A stretch of 64,000 bases of DNA from RHKX01 sp963823565 (GTDB lineage Bacteria; Actinomycetota; Thermoleophilia; Solirubrobacterales; 70-9). The stretch spans positions 248,001 through 312,000 of the forward strand of contig CAWGLR010000001.1 in assembly GCA_963823565.1 (NCBI GenBank), given 5' to 3'. A model generated the notes under the pieces. The model was not told the origin of the DNA and made no database searches. It was given only the letters and a program-made list of their open reading frames with translations. The position numbers and the translations under genes were made by a program. Every line of letters begins with the position of its first letter. Position 1 is the stretch's first letter. Below, in pieces: positions 1-9,553 of this stretch.

Positions 1-3000
1 ACGGCCGGGTGCCACAGGGGCGCAGCACGCTGCCACGGAGCACCGTGACCTCCTGCGAGTAGGAGAGCCCGCCGGCCCTGACCGTCAGCGTCGTCGTCCC
101 GGCGTTGAACGGGCACACGAGCCCCGAGGTGTCGTCGGTGACGACCTTGTCCCGCTCGTTGACGAAGGGCTTGCGGAGGTTCGTTGACTCCGGGTCCTGC
201 TTGACGAAGTCGGCGATGTCGGGGTTTGACGACGTGAACCGGTACTCCGGCGCCATCCGCGCGGAGCAGCCGGCCACCAGGCACGGGTTCGGCGGAAACA
301 GCGTGTAGGGGTCGCTGCCGGACGGGTCGGGGATTCCCGTTCCCGCCGAGGCCCTCCCCCACCTGTCACCACCCACCGGCCGCCGGCCGAGACCGCGGAA
401 CAGCGCCGGGCGCGAGCGCTTCAGGAGGACGCCGTCGACCGCCTCGAGCGAGAGGTCTTCGATCACCGGGATCAGGCGAGCGCTCACCGGAGCGCGGTTC
501 GAGGCGGGGTCGCGGGCGGCGACGTCGATCTCGAGCAGCGCGAAGCCGGCGTCGCCGAAGAGCGCATCGGGGCGCTGGGACCCGACGACGCCCGAGACCG
601 GCGAGCGGTACCCCAGCGTGCCGAGGCCGTAGCTCGGGATCGTCGTCGCCGCCCCGGCCGGGATCCGCAGCGCGCGGTTCTCCTCGGGCCGGTCGAACAG
701 ATAGGCGGACGCCCCGCCGTCGACCAGCGCTCGGGCGACCTGCGGGCCGTCGCTCGCGACGTTGAGCGCCGGGGTGAAATTCGGGTTCAGGCTGCGGCTC
801 CCCATCGCGATCGCCGGGATGCCTTCGGCCTTGGCATCGGCGAGCACGTCACGCAGCCACGGGAGCTGCTGCTCGGGCGGATTCTGGAAGGGATCGGAGG
901 CCGCGAGCGAGCCGTGTGAGTTGTCGATGACGATCACCCGGGCGGAGCCGCCGTCCGTCCGGACGTCGAAGGCGTAGTGGGTGCGGGCGCCCGCCACCGG
1001 CGCCGCCCCTGAGATGCCGGCCGTGGTGATCCCCGGCGGCGGCGCGCCGCTTCCCAGCGGCGCGGGAAACGATGCGAACGCGCTGCCGAACGCCGCGGTG
1101 CCGTCGGCGGAGACGACGTCGCTCGAGCTCACAGCCGGATAGGTCGGCAGCCCCGAAGCCGACCCGAGGAGCTGCGCATAGCGGGCCGCGTCGGCGAACC
1201 CGAGCCCGTCGGCGACCCGGCCACCGGTGTAGAGGAAGGCGCCGGGGCGGCCCGGCCCGGCCATCGAGGCGACCCGGCGCAGCGTCGAGATCAGGGTCGT
1301 ATCCGGCCCGAGGCCCTGGGGGGCCAGGTCGGCGCAGCTCGTCTCGCACTGCGCGTGGCCCGCGACGGCGAGCCGCACGGGCCCGGCCGGTGTCGCGATC
1401 GGCGCGTCGCTGGCGGCCGGAGGTGCAGCGCCCGCGCCGCCGTAGCGCGCGACCATGGCCGTCTGGACGCGGCCGCGGATCGAGCGACCGGTCGACCCGC
1501 TGGCCGAGGTGCCGCGGCCGGCGGTGTCGGCCTGCCCGCTCCAGCCGCCGACCACCCACCCCTGCCCGCCCGAGTCCAGGAGGAGGTCGAGGACCGGATC
1601 GCTCTTCAGCGGGCGGTCCGGCGTCGAGCCGGAGAAGGCGGTGCGCTGAAGGTCCTCCCACCCGCCGTCGGTCTCGCGCAGCAAGTATCCGTCGCCGGCG
1701 ACCGGGTAGGGCGGCAGGATCGGCGGTGGGATGCTCGGGTCGGGGTCCGGGAGGTCGTCAGCCGGCGGGTAGGCGAGCCCAGGGACGACCGAGACCACGG
1801 CGCGGACCGGCCCGCCGCCGGGGCGAGTGGCCGCCGCGGCGATCACCGTCGAGCCGGGAAGCGGCTGGGAGGCGTACCGCCACGGGTCCCCGGCGGAATC
1901 CCTGACGATGACGACGTCGCGGCCGGCCGCAACCGCGCCGCCATCGGGAAGCGCCGCGACGGCGAAGAGCTGCGCCGCCTGCGGCGCGGTCGCGAGCAGA
2001 TCGTGCGCCGATGCGTCGACGCGCCATCCCGACCCGTCGTTGACCAGCAGGTCGGAGCCGGCGGCGACGGTCGCCTGCCTGCCCGCGAATGCGATCGAAG
2101 TGAGGTCGCGAGCCTCGAAGCCGCTCGGAAGGGGCTCCTGCTCCCAACTCTTGCCGTAGGAGAGCAGCACCCCCTTGCGGCCGACGGCGTAGCCGCGCTC
2201 GGGGTTCGCGGGGTCGAACGCGACGTCGAGCAGGTTGCCCTCGAAGCCGATGGGAGCTCCCGGGTCCGCGACCCAGAGGTCGTCGTCGGCGTTCCAGATC
2301 CACATCGCACCGAGATCGCCGACGGCGAAGGCGCGATCGGGGTCCGGCCAGGCGACGGCTCGCAGGTTCGCCTTGCTGACGGCGCCCACGGAGGTCGTCA
2401 GGAACTCCCGCTCCCAGCCGGCACCGGGCTCATACCGCTCGACCGACCCCTCCCCGCCCACCGCGAGCGCCGGGGCGCCGAGGGCTCCAGGGCGGGTCCC
2501 GGGTGCCGTCGCGACAGCCGTCAGCGGGGCCCGGGTTGACAGCGGCCACGACGCGAGCGCCCGCGGCGGGTCCTTCGCCGCGATCTCGACCGGGCCCTCG
2601 AGCCACCCGCGGTCCGCGGCCGCGAACGCCCCGCTCCTGCGGAAGTTTCCACCTCCGCCGGGCATCCGCACGAAGTCCTCGCCCACGAGGCTCAGGTAGG
2701 TGCCGCGGTTGCTGTCCTCGGCGCCGCTCGGGTCGAGCGGGTTGGTGACGACCCGGGTCCCGAAGCCGGGGCCGGGCCAGGCGAAGCTGCGGTAGCCGGT
2801 CTGCCGCGAGAGCCGGATCCCGAGCGGATGGTCGCAGACGGACAGGTCGCACCAGGAGCCGGTGACCTGATCGGCGCCGCCGGAGAAGAAGAGGGTCGCG
2901 CTGCGCTCACCGCCGGCGGCGGCGAGCTCGAGGTCGATCCACGCGCCATCCGCCGTCACGGTCAGCGGCTGCGAGGCCCCCGAGGCGGGACGCACCTCAG

Positions 3001-3904
3001 CGATGCCATCGGCGGGAACGGCGCTCGCGGCCAGCGGGGTCGAGCCGAGGTCGCGCTCGACCCATTCGGGCCCGCTCGGCCCGGTCGTTCGCTGAAGCAG
3101 GAAGATCGACTTGCCGAGCGCCCCGGCGCCCTCCGCGAGCGCCCAGGCGTCGTCCGGCGAGGCCGCGTCGATCGCGAGGATCCGGAAGTCGGCCTCCGAC
3201 CCCGCGGGGATCTGGATCGGCTCGCGGCTCCAGGTCGCGCCGTCGAAGGCCACGACCCCGGTCGCGACCGGGACGTCGGCCGGGCCGAAGTACAGGCCGG
3301 TCCCGCCGGCGGCGTCGAACGCCGCGACGGCGACCGCCCCGTTGCCGCGATCGGCCCCCAGGGCCTCACCGGGCAGGAGGACATCGGGCGGCGGCGCGTC
3401 GAGCACGCGCCATGGCCCGCCCGGGTCGTGAGCGATCACCACGAGCTGGTCGGCCGGGGGGCGCAGGGTGTCGCGGGCGACGAGGACGCCGCCGCCCTCG
3501 GGCGTGATCCGGGCGCCGAGGCGGTTCGGGACCGCTCCGCGGTACGGGTCCCCGTTCTCGTCGACCGGGGTGTCGTAGACCTGCCAGGAGCCGCCGTCGA
3601 CGTAGCGAAGGAAGGCGAGCTGGGGCTCCGGGCGCGCGGGGTCGGTCGGGCCGAATTCGAGCTCGCGGGAGCCGGCCCGGGCGCTCGCCACGGTCAGCGG
3701 CAGGCGCCGGTATCCCCACGCCTCCCCGGGCTCCCCCTCGGCCGCGGCCCCCATCAGCACGGTGGCGCTGTCGGCGGCGCCGACCGCGGGGAGCGGGCGA
3801 ACCGACCGCTCCGCGGCGGCCTGAGTCCGGCCCTGTGCAGCGTCGAGCAGGCCGGCGGCGACGCTTAGCAGCAGCACCGCGGCCGCGAGCGGGCCCAGCC
3901 TCAC
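1..3904 (-). CDS. Large secreted beta-propeller protein with degenerate metallophosphatase-like domain (partial, 3' end outside window)
   Basis: One uninterrupted frame of 1301 codons runs from a GTG at 3904 to the window edge with no stop. The N-terminus is a signal peptide (VRLGPLAAAVLLLSVAAG). Roughly residues 50-750 show repeated propeller-like blades (for example ERGYAVGRKGVLLSYG and TSIAFAGRQATVAAG), similar to YCF48/BNR-type propellers. Around residues 870-1130 the text resembles a calcineurin-like phosphoesterase (RVIVIDNSHG, then QQLPWLRDVLADAK), but the usual metal-binding D-x-H, NH and GHxH motifs are not recognisable. The last ~90 visible residues resemble a bacterial Ig-like (Big_2) domain (YRFTSSNPDIADF). 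It starts 7 nt after the preceding gene stops, so it is probably the distal gene of the pst operon. The function is inferred as extracellular. The domain names are my reading and have not been searched. Confidence 0.8.
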   Translation of the reverse strand, partial: MRLGPLAAAVLLLSVAAGLLDAAQGRTQAAAERSVRPLPAVGAADSATVLMGAAAEGEPGEAWGYRRLPLTVASARAGSRELEFGPTDPARPEPQLAFLRYVDGGSWQVYDTPVDENGDPYRGAVPNRLGARITPEGGGVLVARDTLRPPADQLVVIAHDPGGPWRVLDAPPPDVLLPGEALGADRGNGAVAVAAFDAAGGTGLYFGPADVPVATGVVAFDGATWSREPIQIPAGSEADFRILAIDAASPDDAWALAEGAGALGKSIFLLQRTTGPSGPEWVERDLGSTPLAASAVPADGIAEVRPASGASQPLTVTADGAWIDLELAAAGGERSATLFFSGGADQVTGSWCDLSVCDHPLGIRLSRQTGYRSFAWPGPGFGTRVVTNPLDPSGAEDSNRGTYLSLVGEDFVRMPGGGGNFRRSGAFAAADRGWLEGPVEIAAKDPPRALASWPLSTRAPLTAVATAPGTRPGALGAPALAVGGEGSVERYEPGAGWEREFLTTSVGAVSKANLRAVAWPDPDRAFAVGDLGAMWIWNADDDLWVADPGAPIGFEGNLLDVAFDPANPERGYAVGRKGVLLSYGKSWEQEPLPSGFEARDLTSIAFAGRQATVAAGSDLLVNDGSGWRVDASAHDLLATAPQAAQLFAVAALPDGGAVAAGRDVVIVRDSAGDPWRYASQPLPGSTVIAAAATRPGGGPVRAVVSVVPGLAYPPADDLPDPDPSIPPPILPPYPVAGDGYLLRETDGGWEDLQRTAFSGSTPDRPLKSDPVLDLLLDSGGQGWVVGGWSGQADTAGRGTSASGSTGRSIRGRVQTAMVARYGGAGAAPPAASDAPIATPAGPVRLAVAGHAQCETSCADLAPQGLGPDTTLISTLRRVASMAGPGRPGAFLYTGGRVADGLGFADAARYAQLLGSASGLPTYPAVSSSDVVSADGTAAFGSAFASFPAPLGSGAPPPGITTAGISGAAPVAGARTHYAFDVRTDGGSARVIVIDNSHGSLAASDPFQNPPEQQLPWLRDVLADAKAEGIPAIAMGSRSLNPNFTPALNVASDGPQVARALVDGGASAYLFDRPEENRALRIPAGAATTIPSYGLGTLGYRSPVSGVVGSQRPDALFGDAGFALLEIDVAARDPASNRAPVSARLIPVIEDLSLEAVDGVLLKRSRPALFRGLGRRPVGGDRWGRASAGTGIPDPSGSDPYTLFPPNPCLVAGCSARMAPEYRFTSSNPDIADFVKQDPESTNLRKPFVNERDKVVTDDTSGLVCPFNAGTTTLTVRAGGLSYSQEVTVLRGSVLRPCGTRP

Positions 3905-3911
3905 GAGAAGC

Positions 3912-5550
3912 TCACTCCCTGGCCAGCTCCCGGATCTTGAACTCGAGCTTCGTCGGCCAGCGCTTGCGGCTGACCCTGACCCTGAGCTTTCCGGGTCCCT
4001 TCGAGAACCGCTTCATCGGGCTGCGGGCAACGACCTCACGGCCCTTGCGGGCGATCAGCCGGATCTTGGCCGGCCGCGCCACCTGGAAGGAGACGACGAG
4101 CTTGCGCCCGTGCAGCTTCGACTTGACCTTGCGCAGCAGCCGCGGCAGCTGCTTCGGCTCCTCCGGGTCCTGCGGCAGCGGCTGGTTGATCAGCGAGTCG
4201 TCCTCCGGGGGCGTGTCGGGCACGAACTGCTCCGCCGACTCGTTGGGCCGGAAATCGATCGTTCCCTGGAACGCGGGGTCGGTGTCCAGCGGAAGCGGCA
4301 TGCCGTCGCTGAGGTGGAAGAGCCAGCCCGCGCGGGTGACCATCCAGCACTCATTCGCGGCCGGGCAGGTGACGCGCGCCGCGCTGCCGCGGCCCGAGCC
4401 GGCCACCGGCAGCCGCACTACCGTCGCCGTGCCATCCGCCTCGACGCGGGCGACGATCGCCTTCGCGTTGACGCTGCGGCGCTCGCCGAACGGGACCGCG
4501 GTCACCCAAGCCGCGCCGGTGCCGGGGATCGCCCCGACGTCGGTGAACCGGACGTCGTCGAGGGAGGCCAGTCACGGGCACCTCCTGGAAGGATTCGCCG
4601 ACGAGGCGGGCGGCGAGCGGCGGCCGCGGGACGCTGCCCCCGGGGGGCGCCGAGGGACCCGACGCAGCGCCGCCGCCGACGGCCCAGAGATTCTCGCCGT
4701 CGCCGTCGAGCGCGAGGAGCTCGGCGCCGTCGTCGGGCACCCCCGAGAGCGGAAGCGGGACGAAGGGGTCGTTGACGAAGGTGCGATCGGGCTGAATCGT
4801 GTGCAGCAGGCGCGGCGGGCTCTCAGGCTCGGCGAGCTGGACGAGCTGGCTGCGGTTCTCGGCGGAGCGGCCGGCGAAGGTGCTCTCGTAGAAGGTCCCA
4901 TCGTGGAGCTCGATGTCGCTGACCCCGCGGCCCTGCGGCCCGTACACGGTCTCGAGGCGGGTGCCGTTCCAATGCAGGTGGAAGGCGCCGATGCGCTCGC
5001 CGAGCGCGTCCTGGGAACCGATCCCCCCGAACCAGCAGTCGTTCGCGCCGTTGCAGGCCGCCGAGTCCATCTGCCGGAACGGGTCCGCGGCGTCGACGCG
5101 AGTGCTCCACGATCCGACGACCTCGCCGTCCTTGAAACGGCAGAGCGCCAACCCGCCGCCGCCGCGTGGCGGGCTCGGCACGCTGACGACCCAGAACTCC
5201 CGGGGCCCCGCCCAGGCGATCCGCGCGGTGTCCCCGGTGCCGCCGCAGACGGTCGCAAGCTGGTGCCAGGAACGACCGTTCCAGCTGAAGATGCCGCGGG
5301 GGATCGCGTCGTTGCCGGCCACCGTGAGCAGGCCTCGGTTCGGCGCCCAGAAGGAGAGGTCGCCGGGATCGCCGAGCGGAACCTTGAACGGGACCCCCTC
5401 GGGCGGCAGCGGCTGCTCAAGGCGCCAGATCGCCGGATCGGCTGCACGTGCCGGCCCGCCGCCTCCGGGGCCGGCCAGGGCGACGAGCGCGATCAGCGCG
5501 ATCAGTGCGGAGGCGAGCCCCGCCCTCCGCCTAGAGGTCGAGTGCGCCAT
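3912..5550 (-). CDS. Exported propeller-like protein with basic Ig-like C-terminus; frame broken once
   Basis: It starts at ATG 5550, which overlaps the stop of the FtsH-like gene. The N-terminus is a typical signal peptide (TSRRRAGLASALIALIALVAL). The middle contains propeller-like strands (FWAPNRGLLTVAGN, DSAACNGANDCWFGG, DGDGENLWAVGGG). The C-terminal ~75 residues form a basic beta-rich domain (RKLVVSFQVARPAKIRLIARK) of a kind repeated in neighbouring exported proteins. The frame shifts near 4568, after EVPVTGL. Reading on in the next frame gives SLDDVRFTDVGAIPG and continues to the stop at 3912. Removing one base makes the gene exactly 546 codons. An assembly error is the simplest explanation. 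No enzymatic motif was seen. Confidence 0.72.
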
Positions 5551-7614
5551 CCTCGCCCTCCTGCTCGTGGCTTCCGACCACGGGCTCCGGCGGCTCAGGG
5601 ATGTTCCCGTTGTGCGGGCTGAGCGTCTCCTCGCTCGTCTCGGCGACCGTCGCGAGGGTCGCCTCGAGCGCCAGGCCCGAGAGCGTCTCGTGCTCGATCA
5701 GCGACTCGAGCCGTCTCCTCGACCGCCTGCCAGTTGCGCTTCAGCACCCGCGTCGCGGTAGCGGTGGCCTCCTTGACGATGCGCTCGACCTCGCGGTCGA
5801 TCAGGTCGAGCGTCGAGGGACCCACGGAGCCGAGCTCCTGGAGCGACGCACCGAGGAACACCTCTCCCTCCTTCTCGCCGATCGTCACCGGCCCGAGCTG
5901 CCTCCGACATGCCGTAGGAGGTGACCATCGCGCGGGCGAGCTGCGTCGCGGCGTGGAGATCGTCGTGGACCCCCGTCGAGACGACGTCGAAGGCGATTCG
6001 CTCGCCAGCGTACCCGGCAACGACCGCGACGATCTGGCGCCACACGTCGGGCTCCTGCAAGACAGTCGCGTCCCGATCGGTGAGCATGTTCGCCGCCGTG
6101 CCGAGCTGGCGGCCGCGAGCGACGATGGAGAGCTTCTGCGCCGAGACGACCTGGCCGATCGACCGCGCCGCGACGGCATGGCAGGACTCATGGACGGCGA
6201 TCACCCAGCGCTCCTCGTGGGTGAGCACGTGGCTGCGCCGCTGCGGGCCGGCGACGACCCTGTCGATCGCCTCCTCGAGGATCGCCTGATGCATCTCCTC
6301 ACGACCCTCGCGAACGGTGAGCAGCGCGGCTTCGTTGATCACGTTCGCGAGCTCGGCGCCGCTGAAGCCGGGCGTTAGCTTCGCGATCTCCTCGAGCGAG
6401 ACATCGGGGGCGAGCGGCCGGTCGCCGCAGTGGAGGCGGAGGACGTCCTCGCGGCCATGGACGTCGGGAACGTCGACGGTGACCTGACGGTCGAACCGCC
6501 CTGGGCGCAGCAGAGCCGGATCGAGCACGTCGGGACGGTTGGTCGCGGCGAGGACGACGATGCCGGCGTCGCCGCCGAACCCGTCCATCTCGACGAGCAG
6601 CGCGTTCAGCGTCTGCTCGCGCTCGTCGTTGCCCTGCCCGACGCCGGCGCCGCGCTTGCGCCCGGCGGCGTCGAGCTCGTCGATGAAGACAAGCGCCGGC
6701 GCCTGCTTGCGCGCCCTGGCGAAGAGGTCGCGGACGCGCGCGGCGCCGACGCCGACGAGCGACTCGACGAAGTCGGACCCGCTCAGCGAGAAGAACGCCG
6801 CATCGGCCTCGCCGGCGGTCGCCTTTGCGAGCAGCGTCTTGCCGGTCCCCGGCGGGCCGACGAGCAGGACCCCCTTCGGCGCCCGGGCCCCGACCGCGCC
6901 GTACTTGCTGGGGTCGGCGAGGTAGTCGCGGATCTCGCGCAGCTCGGCGACCGCCTCCCCCGCGCCGGCGACGCTGTCGAAGGTGATCGGTGAGCGACCC
7001 TTGCGCTTGCGGCTCTTGCCGCCGAACTTGGAGAACGCGGCGAACGCGCCGGCGCCCCCGTCCTCGCCGATCCGCGTGAAGAGGACGAACAGGCAGACCA
7101 GCAAGCAGGATCGGGATCAGGAACTGGACGACGATCTGCTTCGCCGGCTTGTCCCATTGCTGGTCGACGGTGACCACGGCGCCGCTCTCCGTCAGATCGC
7201 GGACGAGCTGCGAGGTCTGCGCGTCGGACTCCGGGTAGGAAGCGTAGACCGTGGCGCCGTCGTTCCTGGTGACGACGACGCGGGCGTCCTGATCGAGCAG
7301 GACGGCGTCGGCGATCCGCTCCTGCTTCGCGAGCGTCGCCGATCTCGCTGATCGGCACCTGCTCGCCCCCGCCCTGCGGCTTGATCGACCCGAGCAGGCT
7401 GAAGAACGCGACCGCCAGAGCGATCGACGCGATCAGAAGGCCGGTGGAGAGCGGATCCTTCGCCGCCTTCTGGAGCGACCTTGACGGCGCCGTCACGGAT
7501 CGTCTCGCCTGCCCTTCCGGCGCGGCCTCCCACAGCGGCGCCGACACCCGGGCCCCTGCGGGACCCGGGTGCCGGCTTGCGTGGCTGACCTGGACTGCTG
7601 CCAGCTCGTGCCAT
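5531..7614 (-). CDS. FtsH-like AAA+ membrane metalloprotease within the pst operon; five single-base frame breaks
   Basis: Membrane-anchored ATP-dependent protease (FtsH/M41 type). Two membrane segments (LLIASIALAVAFFSLLG; IVVQFLIPILL followed by LVCLFVLF) flank a short extracytoplasmic region. The AAA+ module has Walker A GPPGTGKT, Walker B ALVFIDELDAAG and the second region of homology (RPDVLDPALLRPGRFDRQ). The zinc site is AVHESCHAVA (HExxH), with a third-ligand candidate in GVHDDLHAATQLA. The frame breaks near 7470, 7340, 7105, 5905 and 5710. Removing five bases gives exactly 693 codons, and the stop at 5531 overlaps the next start. It is diverged from the intact ftsH at 32805. The acidic C-terminal tail (EGEDGALDL) is intact. 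It could degrade or assemble neighbouring membrane or exported proteins, but that is inference. Confidence 0.78.
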
Positions 7615-7619
7615 GCGAC

Positions 7620-9473
7620 CTACTTCTTCTTCTTGGCCTTCATCCGCAGCGTCGCGGATGTCGTCTTCTTGGCGGCATCGCCGCCGTCGGGGGTGAATGT
7701 GATGGCCAGCTGACCTTCAGCTTGCCCTTCTTCTTCAGCACCCGCTTGGCGGCGTTGCTCGGCTTCATCGTGACGCCGTAGCTGCCGGCCTCCGAGACCG
7801 TCGTGGTGACCTTGCCGACGGTGATCTTGGGCTTGGCCGACTTGCCGACCATCTCGATCTCGCCGGCGCCCGGGACCCGCACGTCGACGGTGACCGTTCC
7901 CTTCTTGGAGTCGATCTTCGTCCGCTGGAGCGAGATCTTGTTGCTCACCGGCGGCGGCGGCGGGCAGAGATCGGGATGCTGCTCGTCGCACTCGGCGGCG
8001 GGGGCGGAGGCGGCGGCGGGGGCGGAGGCGGCGGGTTGCTCGCCTTGTCCCAGTCGACCGCGTCGATGCCGGTCCGCGCGATCGCGAGGATGTCAGCCGG
8101 CAGCGGCGCGTAGTCGTTGGCGAACAGCTGGGCCTGAGCACCGTCGGTGAGGATGCTCGTCCCAGTAGTCCTTGACCGTCCGCGCCTTCGACTCCTCGGC
8201 CGCGCTGTTACCCCAGACGGCCGCGTTGTCGTCGAACACCAGGCCGTAGGTCATCGTGCAGATGCCGTAGCCCTGGGGCGAGTTGACGCCGCTCGTCGGC
8301 GCCCAGTTGCCGAACGTCGAGTCCGGGATGTTGTTGAACGTCGCGTTCAGGCAGTTCGAGCCCTTGGCGCCATCGGTCCGGAACCCGAAGCTGTCCGCTG
8401 TCGGCTCGGCGAAGTTGCCCGAGCCGTTCGGGAGCTGGGTCCAGTAGATGTCGTTGTCGTCGGTCTCGGGCGTCACCGCCAGGCCCGCGTTGCGGGCGGT
8501 GGAGATGTCCGAGTACCCGACCGAGCCGTCCGTGGCGATCAGCTTGTTGACGAGGGCGCCGTTGCCGTTCGAGCAGCCGCTCGTCAGTCGATCGGTTTCC
8601 TGGCTCGCTCCGCCGCCGGGGCCGTTCGGGTTGCCCGCGCAGTCGGTCCGGGTGCCGAACGTCCGCGCCGGGCCAGCTGCGGGTGCCGTTGGCGCCTGAG
8701 CCGTAGGTGGTCAGCCACCCCTGGCCGCCGTCGATCGCGTCCAGGAAGTCCTTGAACGCGAACGACGTGCCCGACTCGTCGAATCGGACGACGCGGACGA
8801 TGTCCTTGTCGCAGTCGGCGTCGGGAGCGAGCGTGGGGAACACCGTGGTCCACTTGTCGAACCCGGCGTCGGCCGCCCAGATGCCCTCCCACTGCGCCTT
8901 CGTGAACCGGACGCGAACCGTTCCGTCCGGCGTCGCGTCGTTGTCGCGGTCCTGCTCGGCGGTCCGCGCCTCCACCGGCAGCAGCGACACGTCGCAGCCG
9001 TTGGGGAAGTTGACAAGCGGCGCCACCGCGCCGACGGCGGCGGGGACCACGTGGATCTCACCGTTGTCGTTCGGGTTCGGGTCGGTGGCCGGGTCGCCGG
9101 TGCCGACGCCCGTGTTCATCTGCTGGACCTCGGTCGGCGTCGGGGGCTCGTCGGACATCCCGAATCGCGGGACGTCGTTGCGAACCTTCATCGAAAGCCG
9201 GCCCGCGCCGGAGCCGTCGGCTTGGTAGGTGACGTTGATCGTCCCCGCCCCGGGTGTGCCCGCGCAGAATACGTTGCGGAAGTTGAAGTTGAACACCGTG
9301 TGGGCGTCACGCGCGAAGGACGCGCCGCGTCCGGTGATGTCGTCGCCCGCGCACTTGCCTGTGCTGAACGCCGCGTTCGCCTGCGGCGCCGCGACGATCC
9401 AGACCAGCGCAGCGAGCAGCCCGGCTGCCGCGGCGAGCCAGACGGGTCGCAAGCCTGCTCTCGATGGACTCAT
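7620..9473 (-). CDS. Second PstS-like phosphate-binding protein with Pro-rich linker and Ig-like C-terminal domain; frame broken
   Basis: The ATG at 9473 is preceded by a purine-rich ribosome site (AAAGGAAACAAGAGAG). Signal peptide: PVWLAAAAGLLAALVWIVAA. The mature protein follows the PstS-like/PBP fold (ITGRGASFARDAHTVF; ISTARNAGLAV after DGSVGYSD; FGMSDEPPTPTEVQQM). After about residue 465 there is a poly-proline linker, then ECDEQHPDLCPPPPP and a ~100-residue beta-rich domain ending in a poly-lysine tail (RMKAKKKK). Frame breaks are seen near 8665 and 8157 (extra base), in the proline codons near 8000 (base lost) and near 7712 (base lost). The net change is zero and the length is 618 codons. 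Periplasm-like or cell-surface phosphate capture is inferred. The ligand could differ from that of the first PstS. Confidence 0.75.
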
Positions 9474-9553
9474 GCTCTCTTGTTTCCTTTCGTAGGACGA
9501 GGGATGGCAGCAGCAGACTCCTGCCAACCCGCTCCTCGGAAGTGAGCGGGTGG

